From positions 40,859 to 104,858 of the forward strand of contig JAGWUV010000008.1 of assembly GCA_028875875.1 (NCBI GenBank): DNA of 64,000 nucleotides. Direction: 5' to 3'. The translations under genes and the position numbers were made by a program. A model generated the notes under the pieces. The model had not been told where the DNA came from and did no database searches. It saw nothing but the letters and a program-made list of their open reading frames with translations. Positions 28,711 through 38,036 of this stretch are shown one piece after another (the stretch's first letter is position 1; each line of letters starts with the position of its first letter). This stretch comes from Bacteroidota bacterium. Its GTDB lineage: Bacteria; Bacteroidota; Bacteroidia; Chitinophagales; Chitinophagaceae.

Positions 28711-28742
28711 AAATGGCGGGAGATGATCCCGCTATTTTTTTT
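28711..28742 (+). terminator. Intrinsic terminator of clpX
   Basis: 11-bp stem AAATGGCGGGA / TCCCGCTATTT (one G-T pair), loop GATGA, followed by a T-run, 19 nt after the clpX stop. Confidence 0.88.
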
Positions 28743-28793
28743 AAAGCAGGTGCTTCCTATATTGCATTATAATCCTTCATTAAAAAATACAGT

Positions 28794-28943
28794 ATGAACG
28801 AATTAATTGAGCGCCTTGCTGCAGAGGCAGGCCTAACACCCGAACAGGCAAAAAAAGCTGTTGAAACCATTGCCGCCTATGTGAAAGAAAAATTTCCTAT
28901 GCTGGGTGGTGCAGTTGACAATATTTTTAAAACAGGCGAATAA
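28794..28943 (+). CDS. Small conserved-looking helical protein (49 aa)
   Basis: An ATG-started 49-codon frame lying between two terminators, so it is an independent unit. The product starts MNELIERLAAEAGLTPEQAK and ends KEKFPMLGGAVDNIFKTGE: an amphipathic helix, a 'GLTPEQA' helix cap, a second helix, then a Pro/Gly turn. This is the layout of short Bacteroidota proteins annotated as hypothetical, reminiscent of the N-terminus of DUF2780/DUF2267-type proteins. Codon use resembles its neighbours, there is a GC-rich terminator 12 nt after the stop, and no signal peptide or membrane segment. Function unknown. Confidence 0.75.
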   Translation: MNELIERLAAEAGLTPEQAKKAVETIAAYVKEKFPMLGGAVDNIFKTGE

Positions 28944-28954
28944 CTTCCTGATAC

Positions 28955-28986
28955 AACAAGCCCCGCAAAAGCGGGGCATTGTTTTT
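28955..28986. terminator. Terminator between the 49-aa gene and acyl-CoA dehydrogenase
   Basis: Stem GCCCCGC (28960-28966) / GCGGGGC (28971-28977), loop AAAA, extended by AACAA / TTGTT with one bulged A, then a T-run. Convergent genes use it from both sides. Confidence 0.9.
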
Positions 28987-29010
28987 ATGAGCAAGCAAAC
29001 GTGTGTTGTG

Positions 29011-30150
29011 TTAATGTAATACCTCACGGGCAATAACAATTTTCTGTATCTCGGAAGTCCCCTCACCAATTGTACAAAGTTTAGCGTCACGGTAATACTT
29101 TTCTACCGGAAAATCTTTGGTATAGCCATAGCCGCCAAATATCTGTACCGCATCGGTAGCAACTTTTACAGCCACTTCACTTCCATAATATTTGGCCATG
29201 GCCGATTGCTGTGTTACTTTTTCTCCCCTGTTCTTGCGGTCGCAGGCTTGTTGCAACAACAATTCCGCCGCAGCTATTTCAGTGGCCATATCCGCCAGCT
29301 TAAAACTAATCCCCTGGAAATTGGCAATCGGTTGATCGAACTGATGACGTTCTTTCGCATATTGCACGGCGGCTTCAAAGGCTCCTTTGGCAATACCCAC
29401 CGATAAAGCTGCAATTGAAATGCGGCCACCATCCAAAATTTTCAATGATTGTCTGAAGCCATCTCCTACTTCTCCCAGTCGCTGTGCATCGCTAATGCGG
29501 CAGTTCTCAAAGACCATTTCCGCTGTTTCACTGGCCCGCATACCCAGCTTATTTTCTTTTTTTCCTGCCTTGAAACCAGCAGTTCCGCGTTCTACAATAA
29601 AAGCAGTTGCATTATTACTGGTACGTGGTTCTCCGGTTCGGCAGATCACCACGGCTACATCGCCTGATTTTCCATGTGTGATCCAGCTTTTCGTTCCATT
29701 GATAATCCAATCATTACCCTCTTTAACAGCAACGGTCTTCATATTACCGGCATCACTTCCTGTATTAGGTTCTGTTAATCCCCAGGCACCAATGAAATGG
29801 CCTGTAGCAAGATGAGGAAGGTATTTCTGCTTCTGTTCTTCATTTCCGAAAGAGAGAATATGATTGGTACAAAGCGAATTGTGAGCGGCTACACTCAAAC
29901 CAATAGAGCCGCACACTTTGGCAATCTCCTGGATGATGGTACTATATTCTTCGTACCCCAAACCGGCACCGCCATATTTTTCAGGTACAAGCACCCCCAT
30001 AAAACCCAATTTACCCATCTCTTTAAAAACCGATACCGGGAACTCCTGTGCTTCATCCCATTGCATTACAAAAGGTTTGATATGCTTTTGTGCAAAGTCA
30101 TGTGCTGCTTGTCCGGCCTGAACGGCCACATCTCCCATCTGAAAGTTCAT
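29011..30150 (-). CDS. Acyl-CoA dehydrogenase
   Basis: FAD enzyme that oxidises acyl-CoA to enoyl-CoA in beta-oxidation or branched-chain amino acid breakdown. The 379-residue length is typical of short/branched-chain members. Seen are GAWGLTEPNTGSDAGNMKT (FAD/substrate loop), NGTKSWITHG, GMRASETAEMVFENCR, and the C-terminal GGYGYTKDFPVEKYYRDAK followed by CTIGEGTSEIQ, with the catalytic Glu363. The chain-length preference cannot be read. A palindrome that could be a TetR-type operator lies about 85 nt upstream of the ATG. Confidence 0.94.
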   Translation of the reverse strand: MNFQMGDVAVQAGQAAHDFAQKHIKPFVMQWDEAQEFPVSVFKEMGKLGFMGVLVPEKYGGAGLGYEEYSTIIQEIAKVCGSIGLSVAAHNSLCTNHILSFGNEEQKQKYLPHLATGHFIGAWGLTEPNTGSDAGNMKTVAVKEGNDWIINGTKSWITHGKSGDVAVVICRTGEPRTSNNATAFIVERGTAGFKAGKKENKLGMRASETAEMVFENCRISDAQRLGEVGDGFRQSLKILDGGRISIAALSVGIAKGAFEAAVQYAKERHQFDQPIANFQGISFKLADMATEIAAAELLLQQACDRKNRGEKVTQQSAMAKYYGSEVAVKVATDAVQIFGGYGYTKDFPVEKYYRDAKLCTIGEGTSEIQKIVIAREVLH

Positions 30151-30232
30151 ATAAGTTAGGTTTTACATCATAATCTCTGGAATCCCATTGCATGCATATG
30201 CTGATCAAAGGGTTCCTTTTTGCTATAAAACA

Positions 30233-30252
30233 AAACTAACGAATGTTAGTTT
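30233..30252 (-). promoter_or_regulatory. Palindrome upstream of acyl-CoA dehydrogenase (operator or terminator)
   Basis: AAACTAAC GAAT GTTAGTTT, a perfect 8-bp inverted repeat of the ACTAAC/GTTAGT type bound by many TetR-family regulators of acyl-CoA metabolism. It also lies just after the stop of the HhH gene on the minus strand and is followed by TTGTTTTAT there, so it could equally be an AT-rich terminator. Confidence 0.45.
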
Positions 30253-30269
30253 ATTTTACCAAAAGAATT

Positions 30270-31160
30270 TTATACTGTTAGATAAGGCGCTATTTTCTGA
30301 AAAGTTTCAGCAGTAATGAATACAATTTTCCGAATATCTGCTACGGCCCCATAAGCGCCATGCTGTGTGCGATAAATAATGATGGCTTTGGCGATATCTT
30401 TTGAGATGTAAGGATGCAAAGCCAGTTCGTATTCGCTGGCGATATTGATATTGATTTTTTTAAGCGTAGATGATGATACGGAAAGATAGGCTTGAATAGC
30501 GGAGAACAATGAATCGCTCAGACCATAGGTTTCCTTCACTTGTTCCACAGTATGAAAACCGCCCAGCTTATCCCTGTACCTGATGATACGGTTTGCGATG
30601 CCCCAATCCATACCGGGTAATAAAATCCACTGCTCGGCAGGTGCAGAATTAATATCGATAAGAGATATAGTTTTATTTGCATTCTTTTTATGAAAGTCGG
30701 GCCCTGCTTCCTGCTTGTCTCCAATACGTATAAAAGGAATAAGCCTATTAGCCTCCTCAGGCCGTAATCCCCATATTTTCCTGATATCTTCCGCTTGCCT
30801 GAACCTCCCTCCTTTGGCAGTATAATTTAAAATAGTTCTTACCGTTTTATCACGCAGCCCTAATCTTTTCCAGCCCGCAGCATCAAGAACATTCGGATCG
30901 AATTCAAAAAGTTCAGATGCGTTACGATCCGAAGCCTCACTACTCATCATTTCTTCAGCAGAGAATAATGCAGAGGAATCTTCATGCTTTGTATTTCCCT
31001 GTGCTATGGGTAAAGTACTCACACTGATAGTAGAAGTTTTTTTACTACCGGGATAGAAATACGGAAGCAACAAACAAACAATAATGAAAAATACCAATAC
31101 AAAAACTGCCCTTCTTTCTTTGGCAGAGAAAGTAAAATAATCTTTAATGATCTGTTTCAT
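30270..31160 (-). CDS. Helix-hairpin-helix protein, ComEA-like, membrane anchored
   Basis: A 296-residue protein with one N-terminal membrane segment (residues 19-36, VFVLVFFIIVCLLLPYF) and three helix-hairpin-helix repeats: around 95-135 (LDAAGWKRLGLRDKTVRTILNY), 165-215 (IDINSAPAEQWILLPGMDWGIANRIIRYR) and 235-290 (ININIASEYELALHPYISKDIAKAIIIYR). ComEA-type HhH repeats bind DNA without sequence specificity; in Bacteroidota such proteins are common and their role in DNA uptake is mostly untested. It lies 32 nt downstream of the PhnP-like gene on the same strand, probably in one operon. Confidence 0.82.
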   Translation of the reverse strand: MKQIIKDYFTFSAKERRAVFVLVFFIIVCLLLPYFYPGSKKTSTISVSTLPIAQGNTKHEDSSALFSAEEMMSSEASDRNASELFEFDPNVLDAAGWKRLGLRDKTVRTILNYTAKGGRFRQAEDIRKIWGLRPEEANRLIPFIRIGDKQEAGPDFHKKNANKTISLIDINSAPAEQWILLPGMDWGIANRIIRYRDKLGGFHTVEQVKETYGLSDSLFSAIQAYLSVSSSTLKKININIASEYELALHPYISKDIAKAIIIYRTQHGAYGAVADIRKIVFITAETFQKIAPYLTV

Positions 31161-31192
31161 ACCTCTTTAATTGATGTAACAATTAAAGGGAG

Positions 31193-31975
31193 TTATATAT
31201 GCGTTTGTAGTTGCAACCCGTCGTATGCCAAACGGATATGCTGCGGCAGAATAGCATTGATCTCTTCATGCCTTCCTAACTGGTGACTGATATGCGTAAA
31301 ATACACCTGCGGAATTTCTAATTCATTGGCCAGAGCAACCGCTTCATCCAGTGTAAAATGAGAAACATGCGGTTCTTTACGCAATGCATTCAACACCAGG
31401 ATTTCAGAACCTTTGATTTTTTCTTTTTCTGTATCTTCTATCCTGTTCGCATCTGTAATATATGTAAAATTACGAATCCGATAACCAAAAACTTTCATTC
31501 GCATATGCCAAACAGCAATGGGAACTACAGGAATATCACCAATGAGAAATGGGGACTCATCAATTGTATGCAAATGGATCTGCGGAACACCGGGATATTT
31601 TTTATCACCAAATACATAATAAAATTCACGCATCAACGCTTCAACCGTTAGTGGATTGGCATATACATCCATAGGTCGTTGCTGAAAAAAATTATAGGCA
31701 CGGATATCATCCATCCCAGCAATATGATCTTTGTGCGGATGGGTGAACAGGATCGCATCTAATTTCTTGTTATTGATACGCAACATTTGGTAACGAAAAT
31801 CGGGAGTAGTATCAATTACAAGATGGGTTGTTGCAGACTGTATAAGTACACTGCTGCGGAGCCGCTGATCTTTTGTATCAGGGGAAGTACATACATTACA
31901 ATCGCAGGCGATCATTGGAACACCGCTGCTGGTGCCTGTTCCCAAAAAAGTGATCTGTAATGCAGGATGACTCAC
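31193..31975 (-). CDS. MBL-fold hydrolase, PhnP-like
   Basis: A 260-residue metallo-beta-lactamase-fold hydrolase with the motif THPHKDHIAGMDD (HxHxDH) at the usual place, and further ligands in WHMRMKVFGYRI, TDANRIED and FTHISHQLG. The N-terminal LGTGTSSGVPMIACDCNVC carries the Cys cluster seen in PhnP-type cyclic phosphodiesterases, which hydrolyse phosphoribosyl 1,2-cyclic phosphate. No other phn gene is near, so the true substrate may differ. The next upstream gene is the 97-residue conserved protein, about 20 nt away, suggesting an operon of three. Confidence 0.85.
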   Translation of the reverse strand: MSHPALQITFLGTGTSSGVPMIACDCNVCTSPDTKDQRLRSSVLIQSATTHLVIDTTPDFRYQMLRINNKKLDAILFTHPHKDHIAGMDDIRAYNFFQQRPMDVYANPLTVEALMREFYYVFGDKKYPGVPQIHLHTIDESPFLIGDIPVVPIAVWHMRMKVFGYRIRNFTYITDANRIEDTEKEKIKGSEILVLNALRKEPHVSHFTLDEAVALANELEIPQVYFTHISHQLGRHEEINAILPQHIRLAYDGLQLQTHI

Positions 31976-32002
31976 GAATGAAAAAACTTGATGATCGGTG
32001 AT

Positions 32003-32293
32003 TTAATTTTCTGATTCTTTCTCCGGTGTATCTGCCACTTTATTCAGGATCTCTTCATAAAGTTTCTGGCTTTCATGTGTAAGCCTGTCGAATGTAATTT
32101 CTAATTGTGGGATAATTTCCACCAATGTATTGATCCTGCCTTCCATATCTAAAAACTTATTCAGCACCACGATCTTCTTGGCTTCCAGCAAACACCATCC
32201 GCTTTGAAATGTGCCACGCTCATACCGCACGGTGTAATCGCTTTCCCCCAAAATATCTTCCAGTTTATCCAGTGTGGTCTTCGTGTATTTCAT
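32003..32293 (-). CDS. Small conserved-type hypothetical protein
   Basis: A 97-residue cytosolic protein, start ATG 32293 (an in-frame GTG lies two codons upstream). MKYTKTTLDKLEDILGESDYTVRYERGTF...GWCLLEAKKIVVLNKFLDMEGRINTLVEIIPQLE is followed by a C-terminal helix. I do not know a function; the compact alpha/beta sequence with no low complexity looks like a conserved Bacteroidota protein. It sits upstream of the PhnP-like gene on the same strand with a 27-nt gap. Confidence 0.7.
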   Translation of the reverse strand: MKYTKTTLDKLEDILGESDYTVRYERGTFQSGWCLLEAKKIVVLNKFLDMEGRINTLVEIIPQLEITFDRLTHESQKLYEEILNKVADTPEKESEN

Positions 32294-32451
32294 CTGCACG
32301 CTTTTAATATTTTCAATTAATCGCTTACCATATTATATTATCCTTCGTATATAACAAGTAATCTGGTAAGAACATAAAACCAAAATTGCATCCATGCTAC
32401 TTAGCAAATTTAACACGGATGCAACCTTAGTGTGGCCGGACTTATCCACAA

Positions 32452-34923
32452 TTAAAACTGGTAACGCAGCGTAATATATAACTGCCTGGGAGCGATGGGC
32501 GTAATGCTGTAATTATCGTGTACCAGGTAATTCAGGGCATTGAATACATTGGAAAGTTTACATAGCAAGGATACTTTTTTTAATTCATACCCAACAGAAA
32601 GATCTACCGTTGTAAAATCTGATAATGCCACTAAACGGCTACCGGTAATACTCTGCCCGATTGTATTATTATATCCACCATAACGAGTACCCGTATAAAA
32701 GCCCGTAGCACCCAATTTCAGCCCCTTAACACCTTTTGTAAAAGTGTAGAAAACGCTGGCATTGGCTGTTTGCGATGGAGCATTTACCAATTGCTCGCCT
32801 TCGATATTTGAGCCTTTTGAACCCGTGGTGTGTGTAAATCTTATATAGTTGTAAGCATAGCCGGTAATGAAATAAAAATGCTTACTGATATTTCCGTTAA
32901 CACCTACTTCAATTCCATCGCTGGTAGTTTCTCCGCTTAAGGTTTTCACATTGCTGTTGGTATTAGGAGTAACACCATCTGCCAGGTATTGTGCCTGTTG
33001 TGCCAGGTTACTGTTTACGATCCTGTAGATGCTAACTGTACCGTTCAGCATTCCATCACAAAAAGTATTTTTTAAACCCGCTTCATACTGGTTGATGATC
33101 GATGCAGGTAAGGCATTTCCATATATATCAATCCCGGTATTGGCAGTGAAATTGTTAGCATAACTAAGATAAAATGAAGTATTTGCTGTTGGCTGGTAAA
33201 CAAGTCCCAGCTTGGGCGATACAACATTGTATTCAATGGTAGGCATTGAACCTTTAGTTGAAGAAGCAGGACGAGTAGCAGTAGCCATACTATCGATGGT
33301 GGTTTGCACCGTAGCCTGGTAACTGTATCGAAGGCCTGCAAATAATTTTACCTGCTTATTGATGGTTATAAGATCTTGCACATATAATCCAGCCCTGTTA
33401 GAAGGAGCTATTGTAGTAAGCGTTTTTATTGCAGTAGGAATATCGGTTCGCTGAATATATTGCGCAGGATTGAGCAAGTTGATGGTATCATAACTCTTCA
33501 GTAAACTTCCATTCGCATTATAAATAGTAAAGGCGTCAGTATACGTGGTGATACTTGTATAATCAACACCTGCCAGGAAATGATGCTCTATATTTTTTGT
33601 AGCAAACTTACCTTCCACATTCACCTGGGCAGCATAATCTTTTTCAATACTGTGTGCTCTTGCCAAAGGCCTTGCTACAACACCTGTTTTACTGGCAGTA
33701 TTCAGGTTACCACACCCATAAGAATCTACATCGGTATTTTGAAAAGAAGCAGATGCATTCAGGCTAAGCTTATCGTTAAGTGTTTGTTTATAGATTGCAG
33801 AAGCTCCTCCCTGCAATACATTATTATAAGCCCAGGCTACGTTCTGAAATCTTGACCGGGGAATATCTTTTGTCAATACCCTTCCGCTATCCAATAGACC
33901 AACACCAGGATCTGGCGTGATCTGTGCATTCATGTAATCGGCCTGTAGGAGTAATGAGGATTTTTTCCCAAAACGATACAATAGTGAAGGATTTACATAG
34001 GTTCTGATGGTTTTCACCATATCCCTGTAGCTGTTATCATTTTCATAAGTACCTACCATCCTGAAGGCAAGATGTTTTGATAACGGACCATACACATCCA
34101 CAACCGGTTTATATTGCTGGTTACTTCCCATCAACAGGGAAACATCACCCCCAAAATTAAACTTGGGCTTCTTGCTGATCATGTTGATGATCAAACCACC
34201 GGAAGAGCTGCCATATAAAAATGCAGAACTCCCTTTGATCACTTCCACAGATTCCAACGTTGCAGCTTCAGGCATACCCGCAATGTTATAAGGTAAGCCA
34301 TTTTTGAAGATGCTACCACCACCGGCGCCACCTGTAACACCTATGGTGTAGCCCCTGGCTCCATAGGTTTCATTCACGCCGAAACGTGTTTGCACCAGTG
34401 ATACGCCTGGAACATTTTTGATCACATCCCCCAATCTTATAGCCTGCTGATCTGAAATCACTTTATTACTTACCATACCTGTAGCCAACGGCATATCTTT
34501 ATCGGGAACATTTAGTTTACCAGCATTCAGTCTTTTGAGTGCTGCTTCCACAACTATTTCCTGTAACTGTTTGGAAGATATTGTAAGACGGTAGGAAAGC
34601 TGCATCTTCTTACCATTTTCCACGGCTATCTTTTCGTGAATGGTTTCATAGCCCACAAAAGATATCTCAATCTCATAAGAACCTCCCGTTACATTGGTAA
34701 ATTCAAAAAAGCCATTTTCATTAGTATTGAAGAATCTTGTTCTCGTTGTATGTATCAACTGAACGGTTACACCTTCAGCGGGCTTATTATCAGCGGTTAA
34801 AACATTACCGATCACCGTACCACCAATACCATTTTCAATACCTGCAAAACAATTTTGAACTGCGAAAAGAACCAGTAAAACAGGACAAACAACTTGTATA
34901 CGTTTGATCATCGTCATAAGCAT
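32452..34923 (-). CDS. TonB-dependent siderophore-type receptor
   Basis: An 823-residue outer-membrane receptor. The signal peptide (about residues 5-28) is followed by a carboxypeptidase-like regulatory domain (VIGNVLTADNKPAEGVTVQL..FEFTNVTGGSYEIEISFVGYET), a plug domain (IRLGDVIKNVPGVSLVQTRFG..ESVEVIKGSSAFLYGSSSGGLIN) and a C-terminal barrel ending in APRQLYITLRYQF. The plug and short barrel length resemble ferric-siderophore receptors rather than SusC glycan transporters. Three in-frame ATGs (34923, 34917, 34911) make the exact start uncertain. It stands alone, without SusD or ExbBD partners, and no clear Fur box was seen. Confidence 0.88.
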   Translation of the reverse strand: MLMTMIKRIQVVCPVLLVLFAVQNCFAGIENGIGGTVIGNVLTADNKPAEGVTVQLIHTTRTRFFNTNENGFFEFTNVTGGSYEIEISFVGYETIHEKIAVENGKKMQLSYRLTISSKQLQEIVVEAALKRLNAGKLNVPDKDMPLATGMVSNKVISDQQAIRLGDVIKNVPGVSLVQTRFGVNETYGARGYTIGVTGGAGGGSIFKNGLPYNIAGMPEAATLESVEVIKGSSAFLYGSSSGGLIINMISKKPKFNFGGDVSLLMGSNQQYKPVVDVYGPLSKHLAFRMVGTYENDNSYRDMVKTIRTYVNPSLLYRFGKKSSLLLQADYMNAQITPDPGVGLLDSGRVLTKDIPRSRFQNVAWAYNNVLQGGASAIYKQTLNDKLSLNASASFQNTDVDSYGCGNLNTASKTGVVARPLARAHSIEKDYAAQVNVEGKFATKNIEHHFLAGVDYTSITTYTDAFTIYNANGSLLKSYDTINLLNPAQYIQRTDIPTAIKTLTTIAPSNRAGLYVQDLITINKQVKLFAGLRYSYQATVQTTIDSMATATRPASSTKGSMPTIEYNVVSPKLGLVYQPTANTSFYLSYANNFTANTGIDIYGNALPASIINQYEAGLKNTFCDGMLNGTVSIYRIVNSNLAQQAQYLADGVTPNTNSNVKTLSGETTSDGIEVGVNGNISKHFYFITGYAYNYIRFTHTTGSKGSNIEGEQLVNAPSQTANASVFYTFTKGVKGLKLGATGFYTGTRYGGYNNTIGQSITGSRLVALSDFTTVDLSVGYELKKVSLLCKLSNVFNALNYLVHDNYSITPIAPRQLYITLRYQF

Positions 34924-35031
34924 TTATTTTTTCGCAAAAATGAAATGCATACAACCGGCAGCGCTGACGGATCGGGAAAAAGCATTTATACAATCGGGAA
35001 AAACAAACAAGCAACGTTGCTGACCACTTAT

Positions 35032-36588
35032 TTACTTGCTGCTCATTTTCACAAGCGGAATGATCATTTCTTCAAGGCTCACGCCTCCATGCTGAAAAGT
35101 GTTTCGATAATAATTTACATAGTGATTGTAGTTATTGGGGTAACACAAGTACCCATCTTCTTTTGCAAAAATGAAAGATGAATTTACGTTGGGAACCGGA
35201 AGCCCGGCCTCTTTAGGATCCCTGAAAGCCAGTACTTCCTTTGGCTCGTAATTAAGATTGCGACCATGTTTATAGCGAAGGTTGGTAGTAGTTTGTTTAT
35301 CACCTACAACTTTGAACGGTGTTTTTACCCTAACGGAGCCATGGTCTGTTGCAAGGATGATCTTTATTTTTTTATCCGCAATTTTTTTCAATGCCTGGTG
35401 TAATGGGCTATGCTCAAACCAGCTACGCGTTACACTTCTATAACTCACTTCATCTGCCGCCAATTCTTTCAATACCTCCATTTCCGTTCTCGCATGGCTA
35501 AGCATATCAACAAAATTGTACACAATAATATTCAGGTCGTTCGATAATAAATTATGAATATTATTTACCAATTGTTGTCCATCACCATGATTCAGCACTT
35601 TGGTATAACTGAACCTGATGTTATCTTTTTTCAATCGTTTCAGTTGTGCAGCAAAAAATTCTTCTTCATATAAATTTTTGCCGCCATCATCATCATCATT
35701 TTTCCATTGCTGTGGAAATTGCTTCTCGATATCTACAGGTAACAATCCGCTGAAAATAGCATTGCGGCTGTATTGCGTGGCTGTAGGCAAGATGGAATAA
35801 AAAGCTTCTTCTTCCTGTATGCGAAAACTTTCCGAAAAAATGGGTTCTATGGCCTTCCATTGATCGAAGCGCAGGTTATCAATCAGCACAAAAAACAAAG
35901 GCACGTCTTTTTCAATGTGTGGCAATACTTTAAACTGGAACAACTGGTGGCTCATTATGGGAGATTCAGCTGCTTTGGGATGTACCCATTTAGTATAATT
36001 TTTGGAAACGAATTTGAAGAATTCAGTATTGGCTTCCTGTTTCTGTGATGCCAGTATCTCCCGCATTTCGGGGCTGTCAGATTTTTCCATTTCCAGTTCC
36101 CAATGCACCAGCTTTTTATATATTTCCATCCATTCATTGTAACCCGGATTATCACTCAACGCCATGAACAAATCACGGAACTGTTGCTGATAAGAAGAGG
36201 TTGTTTTCTCTGCAATCAATCGTTTATTATCAATAATCTTTTTAAGGCTTAATAATACCTGGTTAGGATTAACAGGCTTTAATAAATAATCTGATATCTG
36301 GCTACCAATTGCTTCATCCATCAGGCTTTCAGTCTCATTTTTGGTAATCATCACCACGGGAATATTCCTATTGATCTCTTTAATGCGTGCCAGTGTTTCC
36401 AGGCCGGAAATACCAGGCATACTCTCATCCAGCAAAACCACATCTACAGGATTATTTTTTACATAATCAATAGCATCGAACCCGTTGGCAAAAGTTGTAA
36501 CGATATACCCTTTATGCTCCAGAAAAAGTTTTTGTGATTGTAAACTTTCCATCTCATCATCAACCCAAATAATAGTAGCAATGGCCAT
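35032..36588 (-). CDS. porX: PorX, response regulator/PglZ phosphatase of the T9SS
   Basis: A 518-residue bifunctional regulator. Residues 1-125 are a receiver domain (IIWVDDEMES, phospho-acceptor Asp54 in VVLLDESMPG, MITKNE, Lys in YLLKPVN). From about 200 on is a PglZ alkaline-phosphatase-type domain with FVLIDNLRFDQW, an Asp-rich DDDDGG stretch, NFVDMLSHAR and ATDHGSVRVKTP. This architecture is that of PorX, which with PorY and an ECF sigma factor controls type IX secretion. PorY is not in the window. A short (GAT)n run encodes the DDDD stretch. Stand-alone gene; a divergent HD gene begins 236 nt away. Confidence 0.93.
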   Translation of the reverse strand: MAIATIIWVDDEMESLQSQKLFLEHKGYIVTTFANGFDAIDYVKNNPVDVVLLDESMPGISGLETLARIKEINRNIPVVMITKNETESLMDEAIGSQISDYLLKPVNPNQVLLSLKKIIDNKRLIAEKTTSSYQQQFRDLFMALSDNPGYNEWMEIYKKLVHWELEMEKSDSPEMREILASQKQEANTEFFKFVSKNYTKWVHPKAAESPIMSHQLFQFKVLPHIEKDVPLFFVLIDNLRFDQWKAIEPIFSESFRIQEEEAFYSILPTATQYSRNAIFSGLLPVDIEKQFPQQWKNDDDDGGKNLYEEEFFAAQLKRLKKDNIRFSYTKVLNHGDGQQLVNNIHNLLSNDLNIIVYNFVDMLSHARTEMEVLKELAADEVSYRSVTRSWFEHSPLHQALKKIADKKIKIILATDHGSVRVKTPFKVVGDKQTTTNLRYKHGRNLNYEPKEVLAFRDPKEAGLPVPNVNSSFIFAKEDGYLCYPNNYNHYVNYYRNTFQHGGVSLEEMIIPLVKMSSK

Positions 36589-36787
36589 GCAAGAACTGTT
36601 TTATAAATTATTATGAAATGCTGTAGTATCGTGTGATGTTGTAATGATCCTATGCCTTTCTGACAAATAGCATATGTACATTATACTCAATACTCAACAA
36701 TTGAATTTAAAAGTAAAGCTAGCGTCTATAACAAAGAAGTTTACGGGTTGATTGTTGTTCAAATATATCTTATCCCCTTACAAATAG

Positions 36788-36795
36788 TACATTTG
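36788..36795 (+). promoter_or_regulatory. -7 box for the HD-lpxD transcript
   Basis: TACATTTG, a full TAnnTTTG match, 29 nt upstream of the HD gene ATG. Confidence 0.5.
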
Positions 36796-36824
36796 AAGCC
36801 CGCTTTAACAAAGCGGCAACAGGT

Positions 36825-38036
36825 ATGACGTATAAAAGAAAGATTATTAACGACCCGGTTTACGGATTTATCACTATCAATCATCCTTTGATATTTGATA
36901 TACTGGCACATCCTTATTACCAGCGTTTGCGCCGCATCCACCAAATGGCATTGGCCTACCTGGTATACCCGGGCGCCGTTCATACCCGTTTGCATCATTC
37001 ACTCGGTGCATACCATTTAATGTGTAACGCCATCAATGAGTTAAGGAATAAAGGCACAGAAATAACAGAAGAAGAAGAGATCGCCGTTAAGGCGGGTATC
37101 TTATTACACGATGTTGGCCATGGCCCGTTTTCACATGCACTGGAAAATAAACTGATGAATGGCCAGCACCACGAAACACTTAGCCTGCAGATCATGCAGG
37201 TAATGAATGAAGATCTGGACGGTAAATTACAAATGGCTATTGAAATCTTCACCGATAAGTATCCCAAAAAATTCCTGCATCAGCTGATCAGCGGCCAACT
37301 GGATGTTGACAGGATGGATTATTTAACCAGAGATAGTTTTTTTACCGGGGTGAGTGAAGGAGTGATCGGTTACGACAGGATTCTAAAAATGCTGGTAGTA
37401 CATAAAGGTGAATTAATGGTAGAAGAAAAAGGCATTTACAGTATTGAAAAATTCCTGGTAGCCCGCAGGCAAATGTACTGGCAGGTATACCTGCATAAAA
37501 CGGTATTAGCCGCAGAAAATATGCTGGTGCATATCATGGCCCGGGTGAATGAACTAATCAAACAAGGAGTAGAAGACCTCAAAACCGGTGGCACCATAGA
37601 TTTTTTCCTGTATGAGTTTACTGGCACCATGAACCGGCAATCCCTGCATAAATTTTGTGAATTGGATGATATTGATGTTTCCTTTGCCATTAAAAAATGG
37701 AGCCACCATTCTGATAAGGTATTACAACTGCTCTGCAATAGATTACTTAACCGGCAGCTGCTGAAAATAAAACTGCAATCCGATCCATTTAATGCTGCTT
37801 TTGTAGAAGAAAAAAGAAAAGAAGCTGCTGCAGAGCTAGCACTATCTGAAAAAGAAGCAAGGTACTTTGTTTTTACAGATGAAGCCATTAACACCATGTA
37901 TAAAACACATGACGAAAAAATTAACATCTTGTTCAAAGACGGCAGTGTAAAAGATATTTCAGCTATAGACAACCCTTTGATTCACCAAACTATTTCCGCT
38001 CCTGTTAAAAAATTCTACATTTGCACACTTAATTAG
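36825..38036 (+). CDS. HD-domain phosphohydrolase, SAMHD1-like
   Basis: A 403-residue metal-dependent phosphohydrolase. The HD signature is complete: HTRLHHSLGAYHL (first His), LLHDVGHGPFSHALE (HD pair) and LDVDRMDYLTRDS (distal Asp). Sequence around these sites matches the SAMHD1/dGTPase-like group, whose members hydrolyse dNTPs or related nucleotides. Its place upstream of lpxD is common in Bacteroidota and probably reflects co-transcription, not shared chemistry. The 74-nt gap to lpxD contains a long imperfect inverted repeat. Confidence 0.88.
   Translation: MTYKRKIINDPVYGFITINHPLIFDILAHPYYQRLRRIHQMALAYLVYPGAVHTRLHHSLGAYHLMCNAINELRNKGTEITEEEEIAVKAGILLHDVGHGPFSHALENKLMNGQHHETLSLQIMQVMNEDLDGKLQMAIEIFTDKYPKKFLHQLISGQLDVDRMDYLTRDSFFTGVSEGVIGYDRILKMLVVHKGELMVEEKGIYSIEKFLVARRQMYWQVYLHKTVLAAENMLVHIMARVNELIKQGVEDLKTGGTIDFFLYEFTGTMNRQSLHKFCELDDIDVSFAIKKWSHHSDKVLQLLCNRLLNRQLLKIKLQSDPFNAAFVEEKRKEAAAELALSEKEARYFVFTDEAINTMYKTHDEKINILFKDGSVKDISAIDNPLIHQTISAPVKKFYICTLN

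Noticed and set aside
35680..35700. (GAT)n-type triplet run within porX
   Set aside because: Only four repeats and in frame (Asp run), so slippage would not switch the gene off; not a phase-variation tract.
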